Numbered from the stretch's first letter, positions 51,812 to 62,058 are shown. The stretch is 64,000 nt of DNA from Candidatus Vecturithrix granuli (GCA_000739535.1 DF820473.1:149155-213154), one strand, 5' to 3'. The notes: generated from the sequence alone by a model not told the origin. Numbers and translations are program-made.

Positions 51812-54800
51812 TTACTTTTTCTTTTTCAACAAATCTTTGAGTAAATCTGTTCCGACTTTCTCCAATTGTTTTTGAGCCGCTTGCCTGGCAATCTCAGCAG
51901 CAAATTTGGACAGGCTTTTTTCAACGCTCTTCATGTTGATTTCCGGCTTTACAAGAGTTCCGCCAATCGGCACCGGAAAGGGAAGCTCAATACTTCCATC
52001 CGCTTGCCTGAAATCGCGGAAATATTTTTCCATATCTTGATAATATTTTGACTGTGGATCAAAACGAATTTTGCCAATAAAATCGAGCGAGGTATCTAAG
52101 CCAAATTCTCCGTTCAGGATGAGAGATAAATGAATATTCTGTTCAGGAATATGAAGCAAGAGATCGGAACTGCCGGCTTTCCCGTCTTTTAATTCAAAAC
52201 GCCCTTCAAAGCGAGAAAAATGGGTTTCCTCCGGGAATTGACTTAAATCCTTGCCAATCCGCGTTAATTCATTTGATTTTCCCAGGGAGCCGAGCAATTG
52301 AAATATTTGGGCAAGCTGGGGCCAGATGTTGAAGGTGGTAAATGTGCCATCCTCGATCTTTAATAATCCGCTTCCTGACAGGGTGCTGAGAATTTGCTCC
52401 GTTTTGATGCCCTGACCTTGCAACGAGGTATTAGCAAAGATAAAGCCATACACGATATCCTCCAGAGAAACGCCGTCAGTTAATATTTTGTTCGAATCAA
52501 CATGCACTAACTCTGAATGAAGCACGTATTTGGGATCAGGTTCCGAGAGATCCGCACTGACAAAGCCCTGATACTCGCCATCATATAAATGCAGAGCGAG
52601 CGGTTCGACATGAATGATTTGATTCTGTACCTTGACTTCAGCCGCCAAATCGGAAAAATGGACATTTTGCGCTTGCCCCTGAGCAATCGCAACTGTCCCT
52701 GTAGCAGTAATATTGGCTAATTGCCAGGCTTTTTGGGGAGATGTTGCCGTTGCTGTGATCTGTTTAGTTTGACTGATCTGGGTGCTGGCGACAAATCGGA
52801 ACGGCGATGGGGAAACAGGGGCAAACGCCTGGGAGATCACTCCCAGGAGTTCGTCAATATTCAAGGTTGAGGCGTCAAGCGCAAAGGTCACGTCAGGTTG
52901 CGTGAAAATCTGAATAGCCCTGGCATTTCCGGTAAGTGACGATTCCCCAATTGTGGCGGAGAGCTGTTGAATCGTCAATTGCTGCCCCTGTAAAACAAGG
53001 CGAGCCGTCAAATGTTCGACCGGTTTGGCGAATTGCGGCGGTAAAAACCCTACATCTGTCAATTCCAGGTTTGCGGCCACAATTGAGGCCAGATTCAGGC
53101 GATCTACTGGCGACTGAACGGTGAAATTTAGTTGGGTGTTGCCAGTCGGATTCATTACCATGCCTTTGACCGGTAATATCTGATTCAGCGCAAACCGGTT
53201 TGATGTGACCGACAGGTCAAGCATGGTCTGCTGCTGCAATCCTGAAACCATTCCGGTGATATCCAGAATTACATCATTCAGGTTGATTTGTACCTTTCGA
53301 ATGTCAACCGCATCTTTCGTCAGGGTCGCATCAAAGTCAATTATCCCTGGCAGATCTTTTGGCTTCGCAAAATACTTGCCAAAATCGACGGCGCTTTTGG
53401 TCAGATCGATCTTCCCGGAAATTGAGAGATTATCAAGGGACCCAACCGAAACAATCCGTAACGTACTCATACCTGCTAATGTAAGTTCTTTGGGCAGATA
53501 TTTCGTCGTCGTAATCGGAGAATGAGCCAACAGGGACGTAATATCGAACGTGTTGGTTTCAAGCACTAAATCCAGGTTAGGTTGTTTGAAATTGGCGATT
53601 GTTCCTGATGCAGAGAGTTGAAATTTGCCAACATTGAGCAGCGCCTGAGCGATGGAGACCGAATCTTTGCCTAGTTGCGCTTCAATGTGTAAATTCCCTG
53701 GTTCTTGTTCGCTTTTTTGAAAGAAATCCGCATAAGAAACCGCGCTGTGGTCGAGATTGACACTCAATTGTAGGGCCAGATCGTCAAGTGGCCCTCTGGC
53801 CGAAGCCTGGAGTATCCCCGTTCCTTTGGTGGTGAGCGGCGTGTCTATATCGGTCAACTCAGTGATTTGCGGGAAGAGCGCAAAAAGTTGATCTACTGGA
53901 AATTCATTGGATTCTAGGTGCAGATCGAGTTCAGGTTGCTTGAAATTCGTCACTGTTCCGGCAGCCTTCAGCACCAATTCGCCCACTGTGAGCGTCAGGG
54001 CAGAAACCTTTATAGCATCAGTTTTGAGCGCATTGAGCGCAATCTCAAACGAAAGCAACATCTTGGTCGCTTCCGGTTTTGCAAACACATTCTGATATTG
54101 AATTCCTGATTTACTCAGATCGAATTCTCCGTGAATTACCAGATTATCGAGCGTTCCTTTGGGTTGAATGGTTAGATTGCCTAATCCGGAAAGCCCAAGG
54201 TTTTTAATCTGTCTGGTCAAATCAGGCGGCAGCAATTGCAATAGTTTCTCCCAGGGAAGTTCTTGCGATGAAATCGTGAGATCCAGTTTCGGCATGGTTT
54301 GTACTTGTTCAACATTCCCGGCAACATCAACTTTGACATCACCGACGCTGACATTGCCTGTTGAGGTAACTTGCTTACTCATGTTTCCGGCAAGTTGGAT
54401 GGTCGCATTCAGTTTTTCCGACCCGGTCGGCGTTGTATCCGTAAGCTGCGCCACATAATATGGGCGAAAATGAGAAACATCCACCTGATCGAGTTTGGCC
54501 GTAATGTCAAGATCCAGGTTGTCAAGATCGCCTGTAGCCGGTATAGGACCGACTTTGCCGGAGGCTTCGATTTTCCCCAGCGATCCCCCATCGACGTTTG
54601 CGGACAATCGAAACTGCATCGGAGAATCCATGGCCACGCCGTCAACAGTAATCTCAAGATTCTCCAATTCTGTCGTCATGTTGACCATCTCATCGATTAC
54701 CCGGATTTTACCGTCGCTTAACCGCAGTGTATCAATCGCAAATTGCGACAGAGGCAATGAAGTCGGAGCTTGCCCTGTCGCCGGGGGTTCCTGAGGCGAA

Positions 54801-55273
54801 ACCTGAGTCGCTGGCGTTGCCGGCGGCGTTGCCTCTGTCGTCTGAGCATCAGGAGTTTCCGGCGGCAGCACGGGCGCGGCCTCCACTTTTACTCCGAGCA
54901 GATCATCAATATTCCATTGCCCTTCCAGATTCCGTTTAAGCGTCACGACTGGCTGCTGTAACAGGATTTTTGATAATTCGATTTTCTTTGAGAGCAGCGG
55001 CAATACCTTCACTTTGGCAATCACTTCTTTGATTTGCACAAAAACATTGGATGGGTCATGGTCAAATACTGTCACCTCTTGTAAAGATGCTCCCGGCCCT
55101 CTCCAGAGCGTGTGCGTGATATTGCCAATAGCGACGTTCCGGCTCAGAGATGCCTCTAGCGGGCTTTCAATTTGTCCCTTATACGCATTAAGATCAAGGA
55201 CAAGTTCGAGCGCTGCTATGGCGAGCAGGACCAGGCAAAACAGTCCTCCCAACACAATTACAAATTTTTTCAT
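51812..55273 (-). CDS. AsmA family envelope protein
   Basis: A 1153-aa AsmA-type protein. A single N-terminal membrane anchor (FVIVLGGLFCLVLLAIAALE) is followed by the AsmA head (ALELVLDLNAYKGQIESPLE, NIDDLL), a Pro/Thr-rich linker near 135-170, then long repeated beta-rich segments of the lipid-groove type and the C-terminal AsmA part (GSGLLKIEDGTFTTFNIWPQ, GGTLVKPEINMKSVEK). Relatives span the periplasm and help move phospholipids to the outer membrane. It therefore supports a diderm envelope. It is monocistronic as far as can be seen. Confidence 0.87.
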   Translation of the reverse strand: MKKFVIVLGGLFCLVLLAIAALELVLDLNAYKGQIESPLEASLSRNVAIGNITHTLWRGPGASLQEVTVFDHDPSNVFVQIKEVIAKVKVLPLLSKKIELSKILLQQPVVTLKRNLEGQWNIDDLLGVKVEAAPVLPPETPDAQTTEATPPATPATQVSPQEPPATGQAPTSLPLSQFAIDTLRLSDGKIRVIDEMVNMTTELENLEITVDGVAMDSPMQFRLSANVDGGSLGKIEASGKVGPIPATGDLDNLDLDITAKLDQVDVSHFRPYYVAQLTDTTPTGSEKLNATIQLAGNMSKQVTSTGNVSVGDVKVDVAGNVEQVQTMPKLDLTISSQELPWEKLLQLLPPDLTRQIKNLGLSGLGNLTIQPKGTLDNLVIHGEFDLSKSGIQYQNVFAKPEATKMLLSFEIALNALKTDAIKVSALTLTVGELVLKAAGTVTNFKQPELDLHLESNEFPVDQLFALFPQITELTDIDTPLTTKGTGILQASARGPLDDLALQLSVNLDHSAVSYADFFQKSEQEPGNLHIEAQLGKDSVSIAQALLNVGKFQLSASGTIANFKQPNLDLVLETNTFDITSLLAHSPITTTKYLPKELTLAGMSTLRIVSVGSLDNLSISGKIDLTKSAVDFGKYFAKPKDLPGIIDFDATLTKDAVDIRKVQINLNDVILDITGMVSGLQQQTMLDLSVTSNRFALNQILPVKGMVMNPTGNTQLNFTVQSPVDRLNLASIVAANLELTDVGFLPPQFAKPVEHLTARLVLQGQQLTIQQLSATIGESSLTGNARAIQIFTQPDVTFALDASTLNIDELLGVISQAFAPVSPSPFRFVASTQISQTKQITATATSPQKAWQLANITATGTVAIAQGQAQNVHFSDLAAEVKVQNQIIHVEPLALHLYDGEYQGFVSADLSEPDPKYVLHSELVHVDSNKILTDGVSLEDIVYGFIFANTSLQGQGIKTEQILSTLSGSGLLKIEDGTFTTFNIWPQLAQIFQLLGSLGKSNELTRIGKDLSQFPEETHFSRFEGRFELKDGKAGSSDLLLHIPEQNIHLSLILNGEFGLDTSLDFIGKIRFDPQSKYYQDMEKYFRDFRQADGSIELPFPVPIGGTLVKPEINMKSVEKSLSKFAAEIARQAAQKQLEKVGTDLLKDLLKKKK

Positions 55274-55548
55274 GCTCCGGCGTCATCGTCAATCGAGCAA
55301 AGCTCTTTCTTGAGAGCAGAGAGCTTGACTCCATTCACGCGGACATGCTTGTGATACAAGATTCATTTTTTGTAGGGAAAGTCTGAAACTCATTCTTGTT
55401 GCGAAAGACAGGACAAAGGAATAATCTCTCCTGATGAAAGTCAAGAAAATTGAACCGATAAGTCATCTTTCTCTTCGAAAAGCCCCCTGGAGTTCATGAG
55501 AAAAAACTTCTTAACAAGAACAAATTTCTTAATTTTTGTAAAAAAAAC
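55274..55548. other. Divergent promoter region, no gene
   Basis: AT-rich gap between the leftward AsmA gene and the rightward small gene. I see no gene; A-tracts near 55500-55548 precede the predicted promoter. Confidence 0.5.
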
Positions 55549-55577
55549 TTGCATATTTTCGTCTTTTATTGTATTAA
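55549..55577 (+). promoter_or_regulatory. Probable promoter of the small gene at 55675
   Basis: TTGCAT at 55549-55554 and TATTAA at 55572-55577 with a 17-base spacer, preceded by A-tracts. It lies about 100 bases upstream of the start codon. Confidence 0.45.
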
Positions 55578-55674
55578 AGTTATTAAAGAATTTTAAAAAT
55601 CGTCGTTTTATTCTGAGAGCCTAAAGAAGATTTGCAGCTATTCTTGAAGATTTATTGACATGGGAGACGTTGTT

Positions 55675-55986
55675 ATGTATTGGACAGAAGTAAAAAGCGC
55701 GTTGTTGCATGGAACTCCGACTATGCGACAGGACAAAGTACAACCTCAAGCCGTGCAGATTGCAGTGCGAGAAATTTCACGACTGATTGATTTTGGTTGG
55801 ATCGATGATATGACCGATGATGTGTTACAGCGTATTCAAGATGCCTGTCAGGTGGGGCAATGTCAGGAACTCTGGGAAGAGATCAATCTCAAATGCCAAT
55901 TGCTCTTGAAAAAAAGGAGCGGCCTCCGCAGAGCCCGTCAACACAAAACATCAAAGAAAAAAGGGGAAAGCGTTTCTTTGAACTGA
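55675..55986 (+). CDS. Small hypothetical protein
   Basis: A 103-aa protein of unknown function, MYWTEVKSALLHGTPTMRQD at the start, a helical middle (IAVREISRLIDFGWIDDMTDD) and a basic tail (KKRSGLRRARQHKTSKKKG). I prefer the ATG at 55675 because GGGAG lies nine bases upstream; the in-frame ATG at 55660 has a poorer site. It has its own promoter and a terminator hairpin right after it. I do not recognise a family. Confidence 0.6.
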   Translation: MYWTEVKSALLHGTPTMRQDKVQPQAVQIAVREISRLIDFGWIDDMTDDVLQRIQDACQVGQCQELWEEINLKCQLLLKKRSGLRRARQHKTSKKKGESVSLN

Positions 55987-56010
55987 ATAAGGCATGTCGA
56001 GACAGCAGCA

Positions 56011-56044
56011 AAAAAACCGAGTTTTTTCAAAAAACTCGGTTTTT
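56011..56044. terminator. Terminator hairpin AAAAACCGAG/CTCGGTTTTT
   Basis: AAAAACCGAGTTTTTT and AAAAAACTCGGTTTTT pair around CA; the hairpin ends in a T-run, 25 bases after the small gene. Confidence 0.75.
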
Positions 56045-56235
56045 GCGTTGTTTCGGGTCAGATTTCTGCGATTTCAATTGACAGGAATAACTATAGGGAT
56101 CTTATTTAAGTGGAGAATTTGATTTCGTGATGAAACTCAGTTTTCATCCTCCCTACATGAAATCCATGTAGTTTCAATATACACAGATCTCAGGAATTTT
56201 GCTTGATACCGGGATTTTCGCTAAATATATGTCAA

Positions 56236-57378
56236 ATGAGCATACTCACATGCTACAAAACTTACGAACGGGCTTTTTTTCTCGAACGTCCGAATCGTTT
56301 TGTGATGACGCTGGAAACCGGAAGCGGCGATATCATTCAGACGCATGTCCCAAATCCCGGACGCATGGAGGAATTTTGCACTGATCATCACCCCTTTTTC
56401 ATTGTGCCAGTGAAGCACGGGAAATATGCGTACAGGGTTGTCGCAACAACCTACCAGAACCAGTTTGTGTTCCTTGATACATTGAAAGTGAACGACATCT
56501 TTGCTCATCTATTGGCTGAAAATTGCGTGCCTCAATTTTTAGAAGCTATGCAGATTCAGCGCGAAGTAACTGTCGGGGATTCCAGATTCGACTTTCGCTT
56601 TGTGCATGAGCAGCAGAACGTGATTGTGGAAATCAAATCCTGTACCCTTTGTCACAATGGATTGGCGATGTTCCCCGACGCGCCCACGCTGCGCGGCCAA
56701 AAACATTTGAACGCCTTAGACCGTCTTGCGCGAGAAAAACAAGCGAAAACATACATTATTTTTCTCATTCTGAACGCCAGTGCCGAACGTTTCATGCCTG
56801 ATATTCACGCCGATCTTGACTATGCCAAACTGTTTCTCGCGGCGCAGTATGTCACCTGTCAGGCTTTCAAATTGAATGTGATTGACCCGGTCAGCATCGA
56901 TCTCGCTAGTTTGCAATCTGTGCCGATTGATGAGGCGACCACGAGAACTCATTGTCACAATAAAGGTGCCTATCTGGTTGTGCTTGAAAATTCGCAGGAT
57001 GTGATGCTCACGATTGGCAAGTTGGGACAAATCCACTTTCCGCAAGGCTGGTACGTGTATGTTGGTTCAGCTATGAATTCGCTTGATGCGCGCCTTAAAC
57101 GCCATCAACGCACACGCAAAAAACGCTTCTGGCATATTGATTATCTGGCTTCGACGATGATGAAGGTCAGAAAGGTCTATCCGATTCGAAGCGCAGACAG
57201 GATCGAGGCTAGACTGGCGCATGCCATCGGTGCGATCAGTGATGAAGCCATCTCGCATTTTGGGGCCTCAGATGCGCACGAAAATTCGCACCTGTTCTAC
57301 TTCAACACGTTACCTTTCCGGCAGAGAGCTTTCATAGATGTGGTTTTCAACGCCTGGACATTTTCTTTTGCTGAATAA
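56236..57378 (+). CDS. sfsA: SfsA domain fused to a DUF123/GIY-YIG domain
   Basis: A 380-aa two-domain protein. The first 225 residues are SfsA (FFLERPNRFVMTLETGSGDI, VPNPGRMEEFC, VEIKSCTLCHNG, APTLRGQKHLNAL), a family linked to sugar fermentation stimulation with a nuclease-like fold. The last 140 residues are a DUF123-type GIY-YIG nuclease-like domain (GAYLVVLENSQDV, GWYVYVGSAMNSLDARLKRH, KRFWHIDYLAS). The ATG at 56236 gives the usual SfsA length, but a TTG at 56203 has AGGA just upstream and could be used. The fusion suggests that both parts act on nucleic acid. Confidence 0.85.
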   Translation: MSILTCYKTYERAFFLERPNRFVMTLETGSGDIIQTHVPNPGRMEEFCTDHHPFFIVPVKHGKYAYRVVATTYQNQFVFLDTLKVNDIFAHLLAENCVPQFLEAMQIQREVTVGDSRFDFRFVHEQQNVIVEIKSCTLCHNGLAMFPDAPTLRGQKHLNALDRLAREKQAKTYIIFLILNASAERFMPDIHADLDYAKLFLAAQYVTCQAFKLNVIDPVSIDLASLQSVPIDEATTRTHCHNKGAYLVVLENSQDVMLTIGKLGQIHFPQGWYVYVGSAMNSLDARLKRHQRTRKKRFWHIDYLASTMMKVRKVYPIRSADRIEARLAHAIGAISDEAISHFGASDAHENSHLFYFNTLPFRQRAFIDVVFNAWTFSFAE

Positions 57379-57643
57379 ACGCTGTGAATTATTTTATTTT
57401 CATCCTGGAAGGGGAAAATTCGTCTTTCTTACGATATGTTCCGGGGGTGACTTTTGGTGCTTCTTAAGCGCACGATTACCAACAGAAGAATAACAAGAAT
57501 TTTTTCTTTACATTCTTCATCATATCCCGTAAGATTGCTAAATTAGCTTGATAACGTTGTATTCATTCGTTCACCCTGAGAGCCTTTCTCGAAGGATGAA
57601 ATGACACGAACACTCCTGGAGAGAAATTTGAGAGGAAAAAACG

Positions 57644-58111
57644 ATGAAACATGAAATTGCCAGTAATTACCAGAAAAATACAGGATTTCTTCAATACCTT
57701 TTAAACGGATTGACTGACAATGATATGCTCACCCGCACAGGAGAGTCGAACACGATTGGCTGGATTCTCGGTCACCTTATTCTGCACCGCGGCAAAACCT
57801 TACAACTGCTGAAGATCCCATGCGAGATCCATGAGTCTGAAAATGCTTTTGAACGTGGAGTGGAGAAGAATGTCGAACTGAAGATCGATGTCGCGCAGGC
57901 GATTAAAGACCTGATGTCGCGCGGCGAACAGCTTGTTAAACGCATCCTTGAATTGGATAAAGCCGACTTGCAGCGAACCCTTGATATGAGCTTGCCTGGC
58001 GGTAAAAACGATCTTGGCAGCGGCTTGTCCTTTGCAGCCTGGCATGAAACTTTCCATATCGGCCAGATTGACCTCATCAAAGTGGCCGTTGGCATGGAAG
58101 GCATTAAATAA
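57644..58111 (+). CDS. DinB family protein
   Basis: A 155-aa four-helix bundle of the DinB/YfiT superfamily. The three metal histidines are in place: GHLILHRGKTL early and HETFHIGQIDLIK late. Members are thiol-dependent transferases or stress proteins of mostly unknown substrate. It starts at an ATG after GAGAGG and is followed, seven bases after its stop, by the lipoprotein hydrolase gene, with which it may be co-transcribed. Confidence 0.85.
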   Translation: MKHEIASNYQKNTGFLQYLLNGLTDNDMLTRTGESNTIGWILGHLILHRGKTLQLLKIPCEIHESENAFERGVEKNVELKIDVAQAIKDLMSRGEQLVKRILELDKADLQRTLDMSLPGGKNDLGSGLSFAAWHETFHIGQIDLIKVAVGMEGIK

Positions 58112-58117
58112 CAACTC

Positions 58118-58969
58118 ATGTCCCATATTTTTTGCGTGACCCTCTGTATTTTCCTGATAGGGTTGCTGCTGATGTCCTGCGGGATCACGACGAATTTCCT
58201 TGAATCGGATATGCCGAAATTTACAGGCCATTTTGCGCAGACCCGTTCGTTTCCGGACCAATTGCTCAAAGTGGTGACATTTAATATCGCGGGAGCCAAA
58301 AAAATTGACTGCGCTATTGCGGAAATGCAAAAATTCAAGGAATTACAGGATGCAGATATTCTCTTCCTTCAGGAAATGGACGAAACCGGCACGGCTCGCA
58401 TCGCGGAAGCCTTATGCTACAATTATGTCTATTATCCGATTGCCATTCATCGCAAGTTCAAGCAATATTTCGGCAATGCCATTCTCTCAAAGTGGCCGAT
58501 TCAGGCAGAAGAGAAAGTGATCCTGCCTCATGCCAATCCAAAGGATCAACAACGTCGTATTGCCGTATCAGCCACACTTCGTATCGGGGATGAGCTTGTG
58601 AAAGTGTATAGCGTCCACACGGAAACGATCTGGTTGAGCGAGATGAAACGGCGTGAGCAAGTCAAAACCCTGGTCGAGCACATTGCCGCGCAGCAAAAGT
58701 TTGCGTATATCATTGTTGGCGGCGATTTTAACACGGTTTGGGAAAAAGACGTGAACGCCAATACGCTGCTTTTCAACATTGTCCATCTTGACCGGGCTTC
58801 AGCAGGCGTGGGAGCTACGGCCAGTCTCTTTTTACAACTGGATCATATTTATACCAAAGGGTTGCGGGTCATTGAAAACGGCAAGGTCAAACAGAGTCAA
58901 GCCAGCGATCATGATCCTGTATGGGTGCTACTGGAAACACAAAGCCTGTTCAGCCAAAAAACACCATAA
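58118..58969 (+). CDS. Lipoprotein endonuclease/exonuclease/phosphatase family hydrolase
   Basis: A 283-aa EEP-fold hydrolase of the DNase I/sphingomyelinase type. The first 21 residues are a lipoprotein signal with lipobox LLMSC, so it is anchored in the envelope. Catalytic parts: VVTFNIAG, LFLQEMDE, YSVHTE, VGGDFNTVW and the terminal SDHDPVWV. Substrates could be phospholipid heads or nucleic acids outside the cytoplasm. It overlaps the region just upstream of the PLD-like gene, 11 bases from stop to start, which suggests a joint role on lipids. Confidence 0.85.
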   Translation: MSHIFCVTLCIFLIGLLLMSCGITTNFLESDMPKFTGHFAQTRSFPDQLLKVVTFNIAGAKKIDCAIAEMQKFKELQDADILFLQEMDETGTARIAEALCYNYVYYPIAIHRKFKQYFGNAILSKWPIQAEEKVILPHANPKDQQRRIAVSATLRIGDELVKVYSVHTETIWLSEMKRREQVKTLVEHIAAQQKFAYIIVGGDFNTVWEKDVNANTLLFNIVHLDRASAGVGATASLFLQLDHIYTKGLRVIENGKVKQSQASDHDPVWVLLETQSLFSQKTP

Positions 58970-58980
58970 TAGCTAAGCTT

Positions 58981-61900
58981 ATGAAACGATTTATGATCTT
59001 TTTAACGTTTATTCTGGGTTTCACGGCGGCTTACACTCAATCGCAAGCAGCCTCATCAGAGGGTCAGCAAGAGCGAATTCGCTCCATGGGACTCCCCTCA
59101 CACTATGAATTTTCCCTGAATCCAATGGCTTCCCTGACACTGAAAGGCGAGAGCCATGAAGTTGGTGGGCACCTGGCTTTGAGCCTGTATCGCCCTTTTT
59201 GGCATCCTATCTTTGGGCTTGGTCTCACAGGCGAGGGCTACCTCGGGAGTTTTGAGGGGGAAGGAGATGTTGAAGGCGGACTCAGAGCTTTAGCGGGCGT
59301 CAAGTTGCTGTTTTCACAAGTCGGCCTTGATTATTCGATCTCAGGCAATGAGTTTGATTTCATCGCTTCCTGGGCTTTTCCGCTCGAACGCGGCGGTATC
59401 TTCGGACACGGGCAACAATTACGCCTCAATTGGATTCCTGGTCGCGATCATTCACTGCACCTGGGGCTGAACTTTCCTTTGAGACAGCCGCATCTGGGAC
59501 AAACCCGGCCGGCGCAGGATCGCGTCAAATTGCCGACAGTTTCGAGCAGTCTGCTTACGTTCAAGCAAAGCGAGTTGTCGCCAGAGCTTGAGCAAACCCT
59601 GGAACTGCTGGAACATGCCGCCGAATGGATCGCACGCTATACCACACCTTTTTTCGATCAGGTGAACCTGGAAAAAGACGAAAAAGAATTGGAGAAGTTT
59701 GAACGGGCTGTGCAAACATTGAAAACGCACCTGAATTTCAGCGATGAGTTTTATCCCCAGGGACACAGTTTTCAGGCCGAAATCGAGACCTATCATCAGA
59801 TGTTTGAGCAGGCGTTTATCCTGACCTTTGACGAGGCGCAAGGGACGACCGGCGATCGCACGCAGAGCCTGCGGATTGCTGAAAAAGCCAGAGAACTCAT
59901 CTTACAAGACGTTATTATGCCTTACAATCAACTGCTTGGCAGAGTTAAAACGCCGGATTCCTTGAAAAATCTTAGCGTACAGGCCGTAAACGACTTTAAT
60001 TCCTGGCTGAGCGTGACCACACCATTGTCTGCATTGCAGCGTAACCAGTTAGTCACGGTCTTGCAGCGCGTGCTCGCTATCCTGGAACAACAGCGTAAAA
60101 AGACCAAATCGATCTGGAAAGATTCCGAAGTGGTCTGGATTCCCTTGCAATACGGTTTACGACCGGAACAGTATGACACACAAGGTGAACTCAACGCCTT
60201 GCTGGAACAGATTACGCAGCAGCAATTTAGTGACGCCAATCAAATTTACTACATTATTAACGAAGAATTTCAATCTGAATTAACTGACTCGATTCTGCAA
60301 GCGCAAGATTATCATATTTTATGGATTCACGATTATCGCGGCGTGACGCCTGAAGGCGAGCCAGACAGCATCGGCCTGCGTCAGACGGTGCGGGCTTATC
60401 TGGCAGCTCTGACCCAGGCCGTGCGCAATTACGAGACGACCGGCAAAATTCCGCTCTATCTGATTCTGCTCGATCAATATTATTATGAGTCCAATAACGG
60501 CGCGCTCTGGATGGAACTGTTGCAAAATCCCTTAGAACACGAGATGCGTCTGTCCGCCAAATACGCTTACTGGAATGAGATGATCCAACAGGCGCAGGCT
60601 GAATTGCGACAGGCTGTAGCTGATTCGGCGCTGTTACAACAACGCGTGCGGCAATATGGGCAAAAATGGCTGCTGAATACGCTGAAAGTGCATGTGAATA
60701 TCACGAATCCCTCGGATTATTCCTTTCGCAGTGCGCATCTGATTCCGCACATCCCCTTTGCGCCGGACGATCTGATGCGCGACCACCGCAAAATTGTTCT
60801 GTATGATGTCAGTGAACAGGATCCTGGCAAAGGACGGGCTATCTACACCGGCATGGGCGTGGGTGAGCACTATACCGGGCCAACCTGGGAAGACCGCGCT
60901 ATTTTGGTGAAAGGGCCAGCCCTGGTTTCGGTCAAAGACGCGGCGCGGGAAGTACTGGTGAATCAGGGTTTTGACGCTGATGATATCCCACAGCATTTGC
61001 GCAAACAGTCGTTTCCCGTAAATTACGCTGAAATGATACGGAATCTGCGCAAGCAGGGCTGGACTGCAACGGTTATGGATCTGCATAATCAAACCGGGTT
61101 TCGCGCCAAACCGGTAAATGCCCTCAAGGCCTCGTTATACAGCTTGATGCCGCCGGGATCAACCATCATTGTGCCCGATAGCCTCTGGAACTCACCTTTT
61201 TGGGGTGGGTTATTGGTTGGCGCAGCCCTGCGAGGCTGCCGTGTGCTGCTGATTGCGCCGGCTCTGGACAACGCGCCCAGCGACGGCTTTCCGCAGATGT
61301 CCAGGGCACAGGAACTTTTCACGCGCCTGATTCTGCTGCAAAACAACTTACAAGCCGAACTTGATGCGACCGGAGGTATGCTGAAAGTTGGCGTCTATAC
61401 CCGTCGTTCCGATGTGAATGATACCCGCGCCATGCTGAATGAATTTCGCCAGGGCTTGAGTCATTATCCTTTCCTCAAAACGATTTTTCCCTTTCTCCCA
61501 GAGGTCTATGCGGTGATTGAAGACGTGGATCAAAACTTGAAGCTGGCGGGCTTTCAGATGTCCTTTCACACCGAAGATCTGGAAAAACGTCAGCCTAAAC
61601 TGCATTTGAAGACTAATTTTTTCGCCTCCGCAAGTTTCCCGGATTTACTGGCCTGGAATGGCTGGGATCAAGTGTTTAACGCCTATCTTTACTATCGCAG
61701 CAAGTACAGACCAGGGCCACAAGACAATCTGGAACCTCGCAACATTCCGTCGGATTTGCGCGACGCCTACAATGTGGCCGCGCGGCCTTATTGGCAATCG
61801 CTGTCAGAAGACGAACAACAGCGGGCGATCTATTATCTGACCGTCGGTTCGCAGAATCAGGATTATCGTGGCATGATCATGGATGGTGAGGCGGCCTGCG

Positions 61901-62058
61901 TGGTCGCCGGGTACGACAGTCTGGTCGCTATGCTCGATTTCTTCTTCATGAGCGGCCTGACTACCTGGATTGACGACCCCGGCGACTTAGAAAAATATCT
62001 CCCGGCTCAGAAAGGCTGGCGCAAACTGCTTGGTCGCTACATCATGAAGGCCCTGTAA
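58981..62058 (+). CDS. Large secreted PLD-like protein with one canonical HKD motif
   Basis: A 1025-aa exported protein: signal peptide MKRFMIFLTFILGFTAAYTQ with cleavage near SQA. Residues about 40-170 are Gly/Tyr-rich and beta-like. Residues 601-609 (DHRKIVLYD) form a full HxKx4D motif, followed by GMGVGEHYTGPTWEDRAILVKGPAL as in phospholipase D domains. A second H-x-K lies at 875-877 (KLHLKTNFFA), but the aspartate position is alanine. It resembles PLD-superfamily lipases that act outside the cytoplasm. The ATG at 58981 gives the signal peptide; a start at 58921 would precede it with unlikely residues. It follows the EEP hydrolase gene directly. Confidence 0.72.
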   Translation: MKRFMIFLTFILGFTAAYTQSQAASSEGQQERIRSMGLPSHYEFSLNPMASLTLKGESHEVGGHLALSLYRPFWHPIFGLGLTGEGYLGSFEGEGDVEGGLRALAGVKLLFSQVGLDYSISGNEFDFIASWAFPLERGGIFGHGQQLRLNWIPGRDHSLHLGLNFPLRQPHLGQTRPAQDRVKLPTVSSSLLTFKQSELSPELEQTLELLEHAAEWIARYTTPFFDQVNLEKDEKELEKFERAVQTLKTHLNFSDEFYPQGHSFQAEIETYHQMFEQAFILTFDEAQGTTGDRTQSLRIAEKARELILQDVIMPYNQLLGRVKTPDSLKNLSVQAVNDFNSWLSVTTPLSALQRNQLVTVLQRVLAILEQQRKKTKSIWKDSEVVWIPLQYGLRPEQYDTQGELNALLEQITQQQFSDANQIYYIINEEFQSELTDSILQAQDYHILWIHDYRGVTPEGEPDSIGLRQTVRAYLAALTQAVRNYETTGKIPLYLILLDQYYYESNNGALWMELLQNPLEHEMRLSAKYAYWNEMIQQAQAELRQAVADSALLQQRVRQYGQKWLLNTLKVHVNITNPSDYSFRSAHLIPHIPFAPDDLMRDHRKIVLYDVSEQDPGKGRAIYTGMGVGEHYTGPTWEDRAILVKGPALVSVKDAAREVLVNQGFDADDIPQHLRKQSFPVNYAEMIRNLRKQGWTATVMDLHNQTGFRAKPVNALKASLYSLMPPGSTIIVPDSLWNSPFWGGLLVGAALRGCRVLLIAPALDNAPSDGFPQMSRAQELFTRLILLQNNLQAELDATGGMLKVGVYTRRSDVNDTRAMLNEFRQGLSHYPFLKTIFPFLPEVYAVIEDVDQNLKLAGFQMSFHTEDLEKRQPKLHLKTNFFASASFPDLLAWNGWDQVFNAYLYYRSKYRPGPQDNLEPRNIPSDLRDAYNVAARPYWQSLSEDEQQRAIYYLTVGSQNQDYRGMIMDGEAACVVAGYDSLVAMLDFFFMSGLTTWIDDPGDLEKYLPAQKGWRKLLGRYIMKAL

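Noticed and set aside
57379..57643. Gap before dinB considered as a tRNA or small RNA site
   Set aside because: No cloverleaf, no CCA-end arrangement and no terminator-like hairpin could be built.
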